This document shows, in pieces, positions 17,952 to 25,896 of a stretch of 64,000 nt of DNA (position 1 is its first letter; each line of letters starts with the position of its first letter). The DNA lies in the NCBI GenBank assembly GCA_963714995.1, contig CAVQQP010000019.1, forward strand, positions 186,001 through 250,000, read 5' to 3'. This DNA comes from Prado023 sp963714995. Its GTDB lineage: Bacteria > Actinomycetota > Actinomycetes > S36-B12 > CAIYMF01. The notes under the pieces were generated by a model that saw nothing but the letters and a program-made list of their open reading frames with translations, ran no database searches and had not been told where the DNA came from. A program made the position numbers and the translations under genes.

Positions 17952-18537
17952 CGGACCCCTCCACACGACGCATCGATCCCGGGGGCCAGACGACCGCCTC
18001 GACTGTGCCAATGATGCGCGATGCCGGGACGTTCCCACCGCCCGGGTCGCCCAGATGCGCCCGCGAGTCGGCTGAGACCTCGCGGTTGTCGCCCAGCACC
18101 CAGTAGTGGTCGGCCGCAACGATGACGTCGAACTCCTGCTGGTCGCTGCGGGCCCCCTGCAGGTACGGCTCGTCCACGGCCACGCCGTTGCGCGTCAACC
18201 GGCCGTCCGCGGTGCAGCACGTGATCCGGTCCCCGCCCACGCCCACGACCCGCTTGACGAACACGGACCCGGCCGGGTCCTCGGGCCCAGCCCAGAGGTC
18301 CACGCCGTCGAACACCACCAGCGCCCCGGGCTGGAGGTCCCAGCGGGGCACGCCGGCCTTGGCCACCAGGATCCGCTCCCCCGGCTCCAGCGCCGGGGTC
18401 ATCGAGTCGGAGTCGACGGCCCGCACCTCGGCGACCGTGACGTGCAGGACGAGGACCGCCAGCGCCCCGGCGACAACAGCGAGGACCCCCGCCCGGACGA
18501 ACCGGCGGGGGCCCTCGTCAGCGCTCGGGTGAGGCAA
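17944..18537 (-). CDS. Signal peptidase I, copy 2 (short)
   Basis: Second, shorter signal peptidase I of 197 residues. One N-terminal transmembrane helix (about 14-36) is followed by DSDSMTPALEPGERIL (catalytic Ser), FVKRVVGVGGDRI (catalytic Lys) and GDNREVSADSR. The only upstream start is TTG at 18537, five bases after the rplS stop, so translation probably depends on coupling to rplS. Both catalytic residues are present. Confidence 0.9.
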   Translation of the reverse strand: MPHPSADEGPRRFVRAGVLAVVAGALAVLVLHVTVAEVRAVDSDSMTPALEPGERILVAKAGVPRWDLQPGALVVFDGVDLWAGPEDPAGSVFVKRVVGVGGDRITCCTADGRLTRNGVAVDEPYLQGARSDQQEFDVIVAADHYWVLGDNREVSADSRAHLGDPGGGNVPASRIIGTVEAVVWPPGSMRRVEGSDE

Positions 18538-18542
18538 CGCGC

Positions 18543-18893
18543 TCAGACGTTGTCGCGCTTCTCGCGGATCTTGGCCTTCTTGCCGCGCAGCTCGCGCAGG
18601 TAGTACAGCTTGGCGCGGCGGACGTCGCCACGGGTCACGACCTCGATCCTCTCGATGATCGGGGTGTGCACCGGGAACGTGCGCTCCACGCCGGTGCCGA
18701 AGCTGACCTTGCGGACGGTGAAGGTCTCGCCGAGACCACCACCATGGCGGCGGATGACCACGCCCTGGAAGACCTGGATGCGCGAGCGGGTGCCCTCGAC
18801 GACCTTCACGTGGACCTTCACGGTGTCGCCGGGGCGGAAGTCGGGGATGTCGGAGCGCAGCGAGGCTGCGTCGACGGAGTCAAGCGTGTTCAT
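18543..18893 (-). CDS. rplS: Ribosomal protein L19
   Basis: Large-subunit protein of 116 residues at the subunit interface. Visible motifs are FRPGDTVKVHVKV, RIQVFQGVVIRRHGGG, ETFTVRKVSFGTGVERTFP and the basic C-terminus LYYLRELRGKKAKIREKR. ATG at 18893. It lies downstream of trmD after a 147-bp spacer that holds no gene I can support. Confidence 0.97.
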   Translation of the reverse strand: MNTLDSVDAASLRSDIPDFRPGDTVKVHVKVVEGTRSRIQVFQGVVIRRHGGGLGETFTVRKVSFGTGVERTFPVHTPIIERIEVVTRGDVRRAKLYYLRELRGKKAKIREKRDNV

Positions 18894-19040
18894 GATCGCT
18901 TCCTGGCGGGAGCCACAGGTCGCCCGCAGATGTGGGTCGGATGGGTGCCGGCGCACGGAACGCGCCTCCCCTGTGGCGGCGGCGCGAGACGACCAGCCCC
19001 CCAAGTCTGCCACACCGCACGACCGGCCCGGAAATCGCGC

Positions 19041-19763
19041 TCAGGTGAGCAGGTCCGGGCGCATCAGCCGCGTGCGCTCCAGCGCCTGCTCGCGGCGCCA
19101 GCGCGCGACCGCCGCGTGGTCGCCCGAGGTGAGGACCTCGGGGACGGCCATGTCCTCCCACACCGGGGGTCGGGTGTAGACCGGCCCCTCGAGCAGGTCC
19201 TCCATGCCCCCCGGCGCGAAGGAGTCGTCGGCGTGGCTGGCCTCGTTGCCCAGGACGCCGGGGATCAGCCGGCCGACAGCCTCGACCATCACGAGCACGG
19301 CGGCCTCGGCTCCGGCGAGCACGTAGTCGCCGATGGAGACCTCCTCGACGAGGACCGGCCGGCCGCCTGCGGTCAGCGTCCGCGCCCAGGGCACGACCCG
19401 GGAGTCGATCCCCTCGTAGCGCCCGCAGGCGAAGACCAGGCGTGGATCGGTCGACCACTGCGCGGCCATCGCCTGCGTGAAGAGCCGCCCGCTCGGGGTG
19501 GGCACGACCAGGCGCACGGGATGCTCCGGATCGCCCGCGGCCAGGACGCTGCGCAGGGCCTCCCCCCACGGCTCGGGCTTCATGACCATGCCGGGACCCC
19601 CGCCGTACGGGGAGTCGTCCACGGTGCGGTGCCGGTCGTGGGTGAACGCGCGCAGGTCGTGGACGTCGAGGTCGATCAGGCCGTCGGCGATCGCCCGGCC
19701 GACCAGCGACAGGTGCAGCGGTGCGAGGTACTCACCGAAGATGCTGATGACGTCGATGCGCAT
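19041..19763 (-). CDS. trmD: tRNA (guanine37-N1)-methyltransferase
   Basis: SPOUT-fold methyltransferase of 240 residues that makes m1G37 and prevents frameshifting. The trefoil-knot SAM site is formed by FACGRYEGIDSRV, SIGDYVLAGAEAA and IPGVLGNEAS. DDSPYGGGPGMVM is the substrate-side loop. ATG at 19763 overlaps the rimM stop (TGATG). Confidence 0.96.
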   Translation of the reverse strand: MRIDVISIFGEYLAPLHLSLVGRAIADGLIDLDVHDLRAFTHDRHRTVDDSPYGGGPGMVMKPEPWGEALRSVLAAGDPEHPVRLVVPTPSGRLFTQAMAAQWSTDPRLVFACGRYEGIDSRVVPWARTLTAGGRPVLVEEVSIGDYVLAGAEAAVLVMVEAVGRLIPGVLGNEASHADDSFAPGGMEDLLEGPVYTRPPVWEDMAVPEVLTSGDHAAVARWRREQALERTRLMRPDLLT

Positions 19764-20275
19764 CAGGCCAGCTCCGCGAGCCCGTCGGGCAGCTCGACCA
19801 CGACGAACCCGCCGGCGACGTCCACCTCGGGGACGATCTGGCGCACGAACGGAACGAGCAGCTCGCCTCCGTCGGTCCGGGTCACGGCCAGGACGTCCTG
19901 TCCGGGCAGGTGCAGGACCTCCGCGATCGTCCCGAGCTCCGTGCCGTCGGAGTGCCGGACGGCCAGGCCCACCAGGGCCAGGTCGTGGAACTCGTCCTCG
20001 CCGGCGTCGGTCAGGTCGACGTCCGCCTCGAGGATCGCCCCACGCAGCGTCTCGGCAGCCGTGCGGTCGTTGACGCCCTCGACCGCGAGGATCAGGCGGG
20101 CGTTCTGCCAGCGGTGGCCGGCGATCGTGATGCTCCCAGGCAGGCCGGCGCGCCCCGACAGCCACAGGACGGCCCCCGGGGAGAACCTCTCCTCGGGGGC
20201 ATCCGTGCGCACCTCGACGGTGACCTCACCGCGGATGCCCTGGGCCCGGCCGATCCGGCCGACCACCACGCGCAT
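19763..20275 (-). CDS. rimM: 16S rRNA processing protein RimM
   Basis: 30S maturation factor of 170 residues that binds S19. The N-terminal RimM barrel starts VVVGRIGRAQGIRGEVTVEVRTD, and the C-terminal PRC-barrel holds the VLHLPGQDVLAV segment. It overlaps the KH-domain gene upstream and trmD downstream, each by TGATG. Confidence 0.94.
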   Translation of the reverse strand: MRVVVGRIGRAQGIRGEVTVEVRTDAPEERFSPGAVLWLSGRAGLPGSITIAGHRWQNARLILAVEGVNDRTAAETLRGAILEADVDLTDAGEDEFHDLALVGLAVRHSDGTELGTIAEVLHLPGQDVLAVTRTDGGELLVPFVRQIVPEVDVAGGFVVVELPDGLAELA

Positions 20276-20541
20276 CAGCGCTCGTCGGCGTCCAGGAAGT
20301 CCACGCGCACCGGGCGTCCGCCCGAGATCGCGCTGACCACGGTGCGGATGGCCGTGGCGGTCCGCCCGCCCCGGCCGATCACGCGACCGATGTCATCGGG
20401 GTGGACGCGCACCTGGAAGGTGCTCCCGCCCTGCTCCCGCGGCCCCCGGCGCCCACTGCGGACCCGGACGCTGACGTCCTCGGGGTGCTCGACGATGCCC
20501 GAGACCAGGTGCTCCAGCGAGTCCTCGATGACCGTGCTCAT
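20275..20541 (-). CDS. khpA: KH-domain RNA-binding protein KhpA
   Basis: Small KH protein of 88 residues. The GXXG loop is IGRGGRTA near residues 55-62, preceded by VHPDDIGRV. KhpA forms an RNA chaperone with KhpB in Gram-positives and affects division and translation. ATG at 20541 overlaps the rpsP stop (ATGA). Confidence 0.92.
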   Translation of the reverse strand: MSTVIEDSLEHLVSGIVEHPEDVSVRVRSGRRGPREQGGSTFQVRVHPDDIGRVIGRGGRTATAIRTVVSAISGGRPVRVDFLDADER

Positions 20542-21125
20542 GCCGAGGGCGTCTCCTCGACGGCCTCAGCCTCGGCGGCGGGCGCCTCAGCCACGACCTC
20601 GACGGCCTCGGCGGCGGGCGCCTCGACGACGACCTCGGCCTCGGGCTCAGCAGCGGGAGCCGCCTCAGCCGGGACCTCCGCTGCTGCGGGCGCCTCGACG
20701 ACCGGGGCAGCCTCGACCTTCTCCTCGACGACCGGGGCGACCTCAGCCTTGAGGGCCTTGGCCTTCGGGGCCTTGCCGGCCTCCTCGGCGGACTTCACGG
20801 CCGCCTCGAACGCCATCTGCTTGTCAGCCTTCGGCTCAGCGACCCGCAGGGTGCCCTCGGCACCCGGGAGGCCCTTGAACTTCTGCCAGTCGCCGGTGAC
20901 CTTGAGGATGGCCATGACCGGCTCAGTCGGCTGCGCGCCGACGCCGAGCCAGTACTGCGCGCGCTCGGAGTCCACCTGGATCAGGCTGGGCTCGCGGCGG
21001 GGCTGGTAGATGCCGATCTCCTCGATCGAGCGGCCACCGCGGGCGGTGCGCGAGTCGGCGACCACGATGCGGTACTGCGGGTTCTTCTTCTTGCCGAGGC
21101 GCTTGAGCTTGATCTTGACGCTCAC
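20538..21125 (-). CDS. rpsP: Ribosomal protein S16 with acidic C-terminal extension
   Basis: The S16 body occupies about residues 1-90, starting VKIKLKRLGKKKNPQYRIVV and including RSIEEIGIYQP. It is followed by about 100 residues that turn from Lys/Ala-rich into an Ala/Glu/Pro/Val tail, for 195 residues in total against the usual 80-150. S2 in the same window has a comparable tail, also acidic. GTG at 21125 is the start. It heads the rpsP-khpA-rimM-trmD operon. Confidence 0.95.
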   Translation of the reverse strand: MSVKIKLKRLGKKKNPQYRIVVADSRTARGGRSIEEIGIYQPRREPSLIQVDSERAQYWLGVGAQPTEPVMAILKVTGDWQKFKGLPGAEGTLRVAEPKADKQMAFEAAVKSAEEAGKAPKAKALKAEVAPVVEEKVEAAPVVEAPAAAEVPAEAAPAAEPEAEVVVEAPAAEAVEVVAEAPAAEAEAVEETPSA

Positions 21126-21256
21126 GTGTGTTGGTGTCTCTTTCGGTTCGGGGGTGGATCCTCACGACGCGGACATGGGGTTACCCAGGTTGCGAGGACC
21201 GCATGGATCATGCGAACCGTGGTTGAGAGGGACCGCGGCCCGCATGGGACGCGCCC

Positions 21257-21286
21257 ATTGTGCCATCCCGCACCCGGAATGCTCAA
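21257..21286 (-). promoter_or_regulatory. Promoter of the rpsP operon
   Basis: On the minus strand TTGAGC (21286-21281) and CACAAT (21262-21257) are separated by 18 bp, a good sigma-A-like pair for this G+C content. The predicted start near 21,250 leaves a leader of about 125 nt before the rpsP GTG. The rest of the 190-bp spacer shows nothing else I can name. Confidence 0.55.
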
Positions 21287-21315
21287 AGGCGCCGCGAGGG
21301 TGCGGGCCCTCCGGC

Positions 21316-22548
21316 TCACTGCCCGTGCCGAAGGGCGGCGCGCAACCGACCGGCGAGGTCACCGACCGGGGCCACGTGCACCTCGGCGAGGTCCAGCCAC
21401 CCGGCGGCCTCCCGTACCGTCCGGGCCAGTGCCTCCACGGACTCCGGACGGACCTCGCCCTCGGGATGGACCGCCTGGACGAGCAGTCGACCCGACGCGC
21501 GGTCCGCCTTCAGGTCCACGCGCGCGACGAGCTGCTCGTCGTGCAGGAAGGGCAGCACGTAGTACCCGTGCACACGCTGCTGCGCAGGGGTGTAGATCTC
21601 GATCCGGTAGCGCATCCCGAACAGCCGCTCGGTCCGCGGGCGGAACCAGATGAGCGGGTCGAAGGGCGCCAGGAGGGCCGATGCCGGGACCTTCCGGGGC
21701 ACCGAGAAGCCCGCCGGGGCGTAGGCCACCGGCCAGTCCGGGACCGCGACCTCGACGAGCTCCCCGGTGCCGAGGAGCTCGGCGATCGCCTCCCGGGTGG
21801 GGGCCGTCGGCATCCGGAAGTAGTCGGCGAGGTCGGCGGCGGTGGCCACGCCGAGGGCTCGGGCGGCCATCACGACCAGCTCCCGGTGCGCCTCGGCCGG
21901 GGTGGGGGTGGGGGCGTCCAGCGCCGCCCGGGGCAGCACGGCCTGCGGTGACGCGTACCGTCGGCGGAACGCCGAGTCGCGCCCCGCCGAGGTGATCTCC
22001 CCGGCCCAGAACAGGTACTCCAGGGCGCGCTTGACCGCCGACCAGTTCCACCCCCAGTGCTCGCGGGACCCCCGCTCGATGTGCGAGAAGGTCGCCTCCA
22101 GCTCCGTGGCGGTCACCGGTCCGGTCGCACGGACGACCTCCGCCACCTCGCGGACGAGTCCGGGCTGCTCGCGCTGCACGCGCACCATGCCGCCCCAGGC
22201 GTCGTCGTGGACGCGGTCCATCCGCCACCGCATCAGCCGGTGCATCCCCACCGGGAGCAGTGCGGCCTCGTGGCCCCAGTACTCGAACAACGAGCGCGGC
22301 GCGCGCCCGGAGCAGTCATCCAGGCGGGCGCGGTCGTACGGTCCGATGCGGGCCAGGATCGGAAGGTAGTGGGCCCGCGCCAGCACGTTGACCGAGTCGA
22401 TCTGCACCGCGCCCAGCCGCCGCACGACGTCGGCCACCGCCCGGACTCCGGGCTCGCCGGCAGGCCGGGGCCGCCCGAACCCCTGGGCGGCCAGCGCCAC
22501 GCGCCGGGCGGCAGGCAGGCTCAGTCGGTCCCGGGGCACGGGGCACAT
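21316..22548 (-). CDS. YcaQ/AlkX-type winged-helix DNA glycosylase family protein
   Basis: Protein of 410 residues in the HTH_42 (YcaQ, AlkZ-like) family, whose studied members excise bulky or cross-linked alkylated bases. The N-terminal LGAVQIDSVNVLARAHYL contains the Gln-Ile-Asp triad that distinguishes the YcaQ-like branch from the Gln-x-Gln AlkZ branch. FDPLIWFRPRTERLFG and the VHGYYVLPFLHDEQLVARVDLKAD region (quoted in part) mark the C-terminal barrel. ATG at 22548 is 36 bp from the repeat array behind ffh. Glycosylase activity is inferred from the family. Confidence 0.82.
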   Translation of the reverse strand: MCPVPRDRLSLPAARRVALAAQGFGRPRPAGEPGVRAVADVVRRLGAVQIDSVNVLARAHYLPILARIGPYDRARLDDCSGRAPRSLFEYWGHEAALLPVGMHRLMRWRMDRVHDDAWGGMVRVQREQPGLVREVAEVVRATGPVTATELEATFSHIERGSREHWGWNWSAVKRALEYLFWAGEITSAGRDSAFRRRYASPQAVLPRAALDAPTPTPAEAHRELVVMAARALGVATAADLADYFRMPTAPTREAIAELLGTGELVEVAVPDWPVAYAPAGFSVPRKVPASALLAPFDPLIWFRPRTERLFGMRYRIEIYTPAQQRVHGYYVLPFLHDEQLVARVDLKADRASGRLLVQAVHPEGEVRPESVEALARTVREAAGWLDLAEVHVAPVGDLAGRLRAALRHGQ

Positions 22549-22583
22549 GCTGCCACGCGACCCGTCGGGACCTGCCCGGCCGG

Positions 22584-22651
22584 CAAACCCTCCCGTCGGG
22601 TACAGACCCTCCAGGGCATTCGGGAGGGTCTGTACCCTGCGGGAGGCTCTG
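22584..22651. repeat. 19-bp-period inverted repeat array, copy 2
   Basis: CAAACCCTCCCG (22584) and CAGACCCTCCAG (22603) face CGGGAGGGTCTG (22621) and CGGGAGGCTCTG (22640). Each pair has the same 19-bp period as the array at 4965-5051. The right end is 24 bp after the ffh stop in the ffh direction. Two short 10-bp echoes ending in GATCTG follow at 22,652-22,671. Confidence 0.8.
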
Positions 22652-22675
22652 CGAGGATCTGCGGGGATCTGCGGG

Positions 22676-24277
22676 TCAGCGGCCGCCGAGCAGGTCCTTG
22701 AACGCCGGAGGCAGGTCGCCCATCTTCTTCAGGGCCTCGGGATCGAGCATGCTCGGGTCGAACGCGGCCGGATCGAAGCCGTCGAGCCCGGCGGGAAGGC
22801 CACCCGGACCCGCCGCGGGGGCCGACTCCTCGATCGCACGCTTCGCGGGGTTGCCGCTGCGTGACTTCTTCTTCGCCTGCTGCTGCACGGCGCGGCCCTT
22901 GGCCTTCTTCGAGCCGCCCACGCCGGGCATCCCCGGCATGCCCGGCATCCCCATCCCCGAGCGCATCTGGCGCATCATCTTCTGGGCCTCGCCGAAGCGC
23001 TCGACCAGTCCGTTGACCTCGCTGACAGCCACGCCCGAGCCGCGCGCGATGCGTGTCCGGCGCGAGGCGTTGAGCAGCTTGACGTCCGCGCGCTCGGCGG
23101 GAGTCATCGACTGGATGATCGCCTGGACGCGGTCGATCTCCTTCTCGTCGAGGTTGTCGATCTGGTCGCGGATCTCGCCCATGCCGGGCAGCATCCCGAG
23201 GAGCTTGCCGAGGCTGCCCATCTTGCGCAGGGCCTGCATCTGGCTCAGGAAGTCGTCGAGGGTGAAGTCCTCGCCGGCCATGACCTTGCCGGCCATCTTC
23301 TCGGCCTCTTTGGAGTCGAACGCCTTCTCCGCCTGCTCGATCAGGGTCAGCACGTCGCCCATGTCGAGGATCCGGGAGGCCATCCGGTCCGGGTGGAACA
23401 GCTCGAAGTCGGTGAGCTTCTCACCCGTGGAGCCGAACATGATCGGCACACCCGTGACGGTGACCACCGACAGCGCCGCGCCGCCGCGGGCGTCGCCGTC
23501 GAGCTTGGTCAGGACCACCCCGTCGAAGCCGACTCCCTCGTGGAACGCCTGGGCGGTGGCCACGGCGTCCTGGCCGATCATCGCGTCGACGACCAGGAGC
23601 GTCTCGTCGGGCTGGACCGCGTCGCGGACCTGGCGCAGCTGCTCCATCAGCGCGGTGTCGATGGCCAGGCGTCCGGCGGTGTCGACGATCACGACGTCGT
23701 GCTGGGTCATCCGGGCGATCTCGACACCCTCGCGGGCGACCTCGACCGGGTCCCCCCACGTCGACTCCGGGTTCGCGCCGGTGTTGCCCGGCTGCGGGGC
23801 GAAGATCGGGCTGCCCGCGCGCTCGGCCACCACGGACAGCTGGTCCACGGCGTTGGGGCGCTGCAGGTCGGCGGCCACGAGCATCGGGGTGTGGCCCTGC
23901 TCCTTGAGGTGGACGGCCAGCTTGCCGGCCAGGGTGGTCTTGCCGGAGCCCTGGAGGCCCGCGAGCAGGATCACCGTGGGCGGGTTCTTCGCGAACTGCA
24001 GCCGCCGTGTCTGGCCGCCGAGCAGCTCGATGAGCTCCTCGTGGACGATCTTGACGACCTGCTGGGCGGGGTTCAGCGCCCCCGAGACCTCCGACCCGAC
24101 GGCACGCTCACGGACGCGATCGGTGAACACGCGCACGGCCGGCAGGGCGACGTCGGCCTCGAGCAGCGCGATCCGGATCTCGCGGATCGTGTCGTTGATG
24201 TCGGACTCGGACAGCCGGCCCTTGCCGCGCAGGCCCTTGAAGGTCGCGGACAGCCGGTCGGAGAGGGATGCGAACAC
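22676..24277 (-). CDS. ffh: Signal recognition particle protein Ffh
   Basis: GTPase of the SRP, 533 residues, targeting membrane proteins to FtsY. The N domain (1-95) precedes G domain motifs GLQGSGKTT, DTAGRLAIDT and TKLDGDARGG. The M domain ends in a Met-rich MRQMRSGMGMPGMPGMPG segment that binds signal sequences. GTG at 24277 was chosen because FASLSDRLSATFKGLRG is the family N-terminus. The start has no Shine-Dalgarno and lies 8 nt from TAGAAT. Confidence 0.96.
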   Translation of the reverse strand: MFASLSDRLSATFKGLRGKGRLSESDINDTIREIRIALLEADVALPAVRVFTDRVRERAVGSEVSGALNPAQQVVKIVHEELIELLGGQTRRLQFAKNPPTVILLAGLQGSGKTTLAGKLAVHLKEQGHTPMLVAADLQRPNAVDQLSVVAERAGSPIFAPQPGNTGANPESTWGDPVEVAREGVEIARMTQHDVVIVDTAGRLAIDTALMEQLRQVRDAVQPDETLLVVDAMIGQDAVATAQAFHEGVGFDGVVLTKLDGDARGGAALSVVTVTGVPIMFGSTGEKLTDFELFHPDRMASRILDMGDVLTLIEQAEKAFDSKEAEKMAGKVMAGEDFTLDDFLSQMQALRKMGSLGKLLGMLPGMGEIRDQIDNLDEKEIDRVQAIIQSMTPAERADVKLLNASRRTRIARGSGVAVSEVNGLVERFGEAQKMMRQMRSGMGMPGMPGMPGVGGSKKAKGRAVQQQAKKKSRSGNPAKRAIEESAPAAGPGGLPAGLDGFDPAAFDPSMLDPEALKKMGDLPPAFKDLLGGR

Positions 24278-24285
24278 AACACGGG

Positions 24286-24291
24286 ATTCTA
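24286..24291 (-). promoter_or_regulatory. -10 of a leaderless ffh transcript
   Basis: TAGAAT on the minus strand ends 8 nt before the ffh GTG, so the transcript should begin at or within a base or two of the start codon. No good -35 is visible. Confidence 0.55.
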
Positions 24292-24335
24292 CCGCCGGTG
24301 TCCGGGGTCCCCCTCCCGGCTGATCGCCGGGCACG

Positions 24336-24359
24336 GGCAGCGCGGCAGCGCGGCAGCGC
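24336..24359. repeat. 8-bp tandem repeat x3
   Basis: GGCAGCGC is repeated three times in tandem between ffh and the downstream membrane protein gene. It looks like simple slippage; no function is suggested. Confidence 0.7.
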
Positions 24360-24382
24360 GGGAGTCGCTGGCGCCCCTTGGC

Positions 24383-25510
24383 TCAGGCGGCAGCAGCCCG
24401 CGTGACCCGGGCCTGGGCGACCCGCCAGTACAGGAAGGTCAGGACTCCCAGGCTGACCTGCGGGATCCAGGAGCACGCACGCCAGACCAGCGTGGAGGCC
24501 ACTGCCTGCTCGTTGGTCAGCCCGAAGGTCGTCAGCAGGGCGATCAGGGCCGCGTCCACCGTGCCCAGCCCACCCGGGGTGACCGGGATCATGCTGGCCA
24601 TCCGGGAGATCGCGAACGCGGCGAAGGCACCCGCCAGGGTGAGCGTCGTGGGCTGGTCGCCGAGCACGCCCTGGATGGCGAACCACAGGACCGCGAACTG
24701 CGCCAGGATGACGATGTAGTTCGACACCGTGACCCAGCGCCAGCGGCCGAAGACGACATCCTTGGTGCTGTTCCGCAGGTCGATGGCCATGCCCACCGCG
24801 TCCAGCGGGTTCGCCCTCCGGCGGTTCACCGGCGCCAGCATGCGGTTGCCGAGATCCCCCACCTTGTGGGCCGACTGCTCGCTGCGCAGGATCAGCCACA
24901 GCACCACGATCGTCGCCACGGTGGCCGCCACGCCGGCCAGTGCGACCCAGACCCACTGGGACTGCACCTGCCCGGTCGTCAATGCGGCGATCACCCCGAA
25001 CACCGGCAGGGTGAGCGTCATCAGCAGGCTCCAGAGACTCGTCACCGCGATGCCCGCAGTGGCCGCAGCGACAGGCACCGAGTAGCTGGAGAGCATCGCG
25101 AACTGGATCGCCAGGCCGAATGCGCCGCCGGCGGGGATCGTGTTGCTGATCGTGAACGAGGTCTGCCGGATCACGAATGCGGGTTTGTAGGGCAGCCCCG
25201 GGATGGCCGCCTGATAGGGCCACACGTAGACGACCAGCATCACCAGGACGCTGGCGCCGATGAGCGCGAGCGCCTCCGGTGCCATCCCCTGGATCTCGGC
25301 CCACGCGTCCTCGTAGCTGCCGAACTTCGGGATGAGGCCGGCGAAGATGATCACCAGGACGACGAGGGTGACGATGCCGCCGATGATCGTCTTGCGCGTG
25401 TCCAGGGCGGACGACGCCTGGCTCGTGTCGACTGCCCTCAGGCTGCCCATGGGGGCCGCCTCCGGACCCGTCGGGACGGGAGTGGACTCAGACTGTGGGG
25501 GCACCGACAT
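24383..25510 (-). CDS. UPF0104/YbhN-like membrane protein (LPG synthase TM region family)
   Basis: Integral membrane protein of 375 residues with about eight hydrophobic segments after a polar 40-residue N-terminus. The motif ISRMASMIPVTPGGLGTVDA is the signature of the lysylphosphatidylglycerol synthetase transmembrane (flippase-like) family. No catalytic aminoacyltransferase domain is present, so lipid translocation or glycolipid handling is more likely than LPG synthesis. It follows a small unknown gene by 28 bp. Confidence 0.82.
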   Translation of the reverse strand: MSVPPQSESTPVPTGPEAAPMGSLRAVDTSQASSALDTRKTIIGGIVTLVVLVIIFAGLIPKFGSYEDAWAEIQGMAPEALALIGASVLVMLVVYVWPYQAAIPGLPYKPAFVIRQTSFTISNTIPAGGAFGLAIQFAMLSSYSVPVAAATAGIAVTSLWSLLMTLTLPVFGVIAALTTGQVQSQWVWVALAGVAATVATIVVLWLILRSEQSAHKVGDLGNRMLAPVNRRRANPLDAVGMAIDLRNSTKDVVFGRWRWVTVSNYIVILAQFAVLWFAIQGVLGDQPTTLTLAGAFAAFAISRMASMIPVTPGGLGTVDAALIALLTTFGLTNEQAVASTLVWRACSWIPQVSLGVLTFLYWRVAQARVTRAAAA

Positions 25511-25538
25511 CTCTGGCGTCAGCCCTGCGTGGAGCGGG

Positions 25539-25823
25539 TCACAGCACTCCGCCGATGTACTTGGCCCCGGCGATCGCCTCGACGGTCTGGGCCACGTCGA
25601 AGCTCGCGGAGCCCGGGATCGTCGGGACGAAGCCGACCAGCATCCCGTCGGCCATCACCTGGGCCTCCAGCCCGGACGCGCCGTCCGCGTCCCACAGTGC
25701 CTCAGCGCCACCGGGAAGGACGATGCGCACGCACACGCGGTTCAGCCTCGGGCGGTGGACATTGGCGATGAACCCGCGCTCGTTGAGCGCGGCGACGACC
25801 TCTTCGACCTCAACAGCCTCCAT
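25539..25823 (-). CDS. Small unknown protein, 94 residues
   Basis: I do not recognise this protein. It begins MEAVEVEEVVAALNERGF and ends AQTVEAIAGAKYIGGVL, an alpha/beta-looking soluble protein without signal peptide. ATG at 25823 has AGGA 9 nt upstream. The frame stays open further upstream as an antisense-like artefact, but codon pattern and the ribosome site support this start. It is co-directional with the UPF0104 gene and could be its partner. Confidence 0.65.
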   Translation of the reverse strand: MEAVEVEEVVAALNERGFIANVHRPRLNRVCVRIVLPGGAEALWDADGASGLEAQVMADGMLVGFVPTIPGSASFDVAQTVEAIAGAKYIGGVL

Positions 25824-25896
25824 GAGGGTGAATCCTGACACGGACCCGGCGCGGGCGCCGCCCGTCACGCCGAACTCGGAGCACTCGCGTCGCGGA

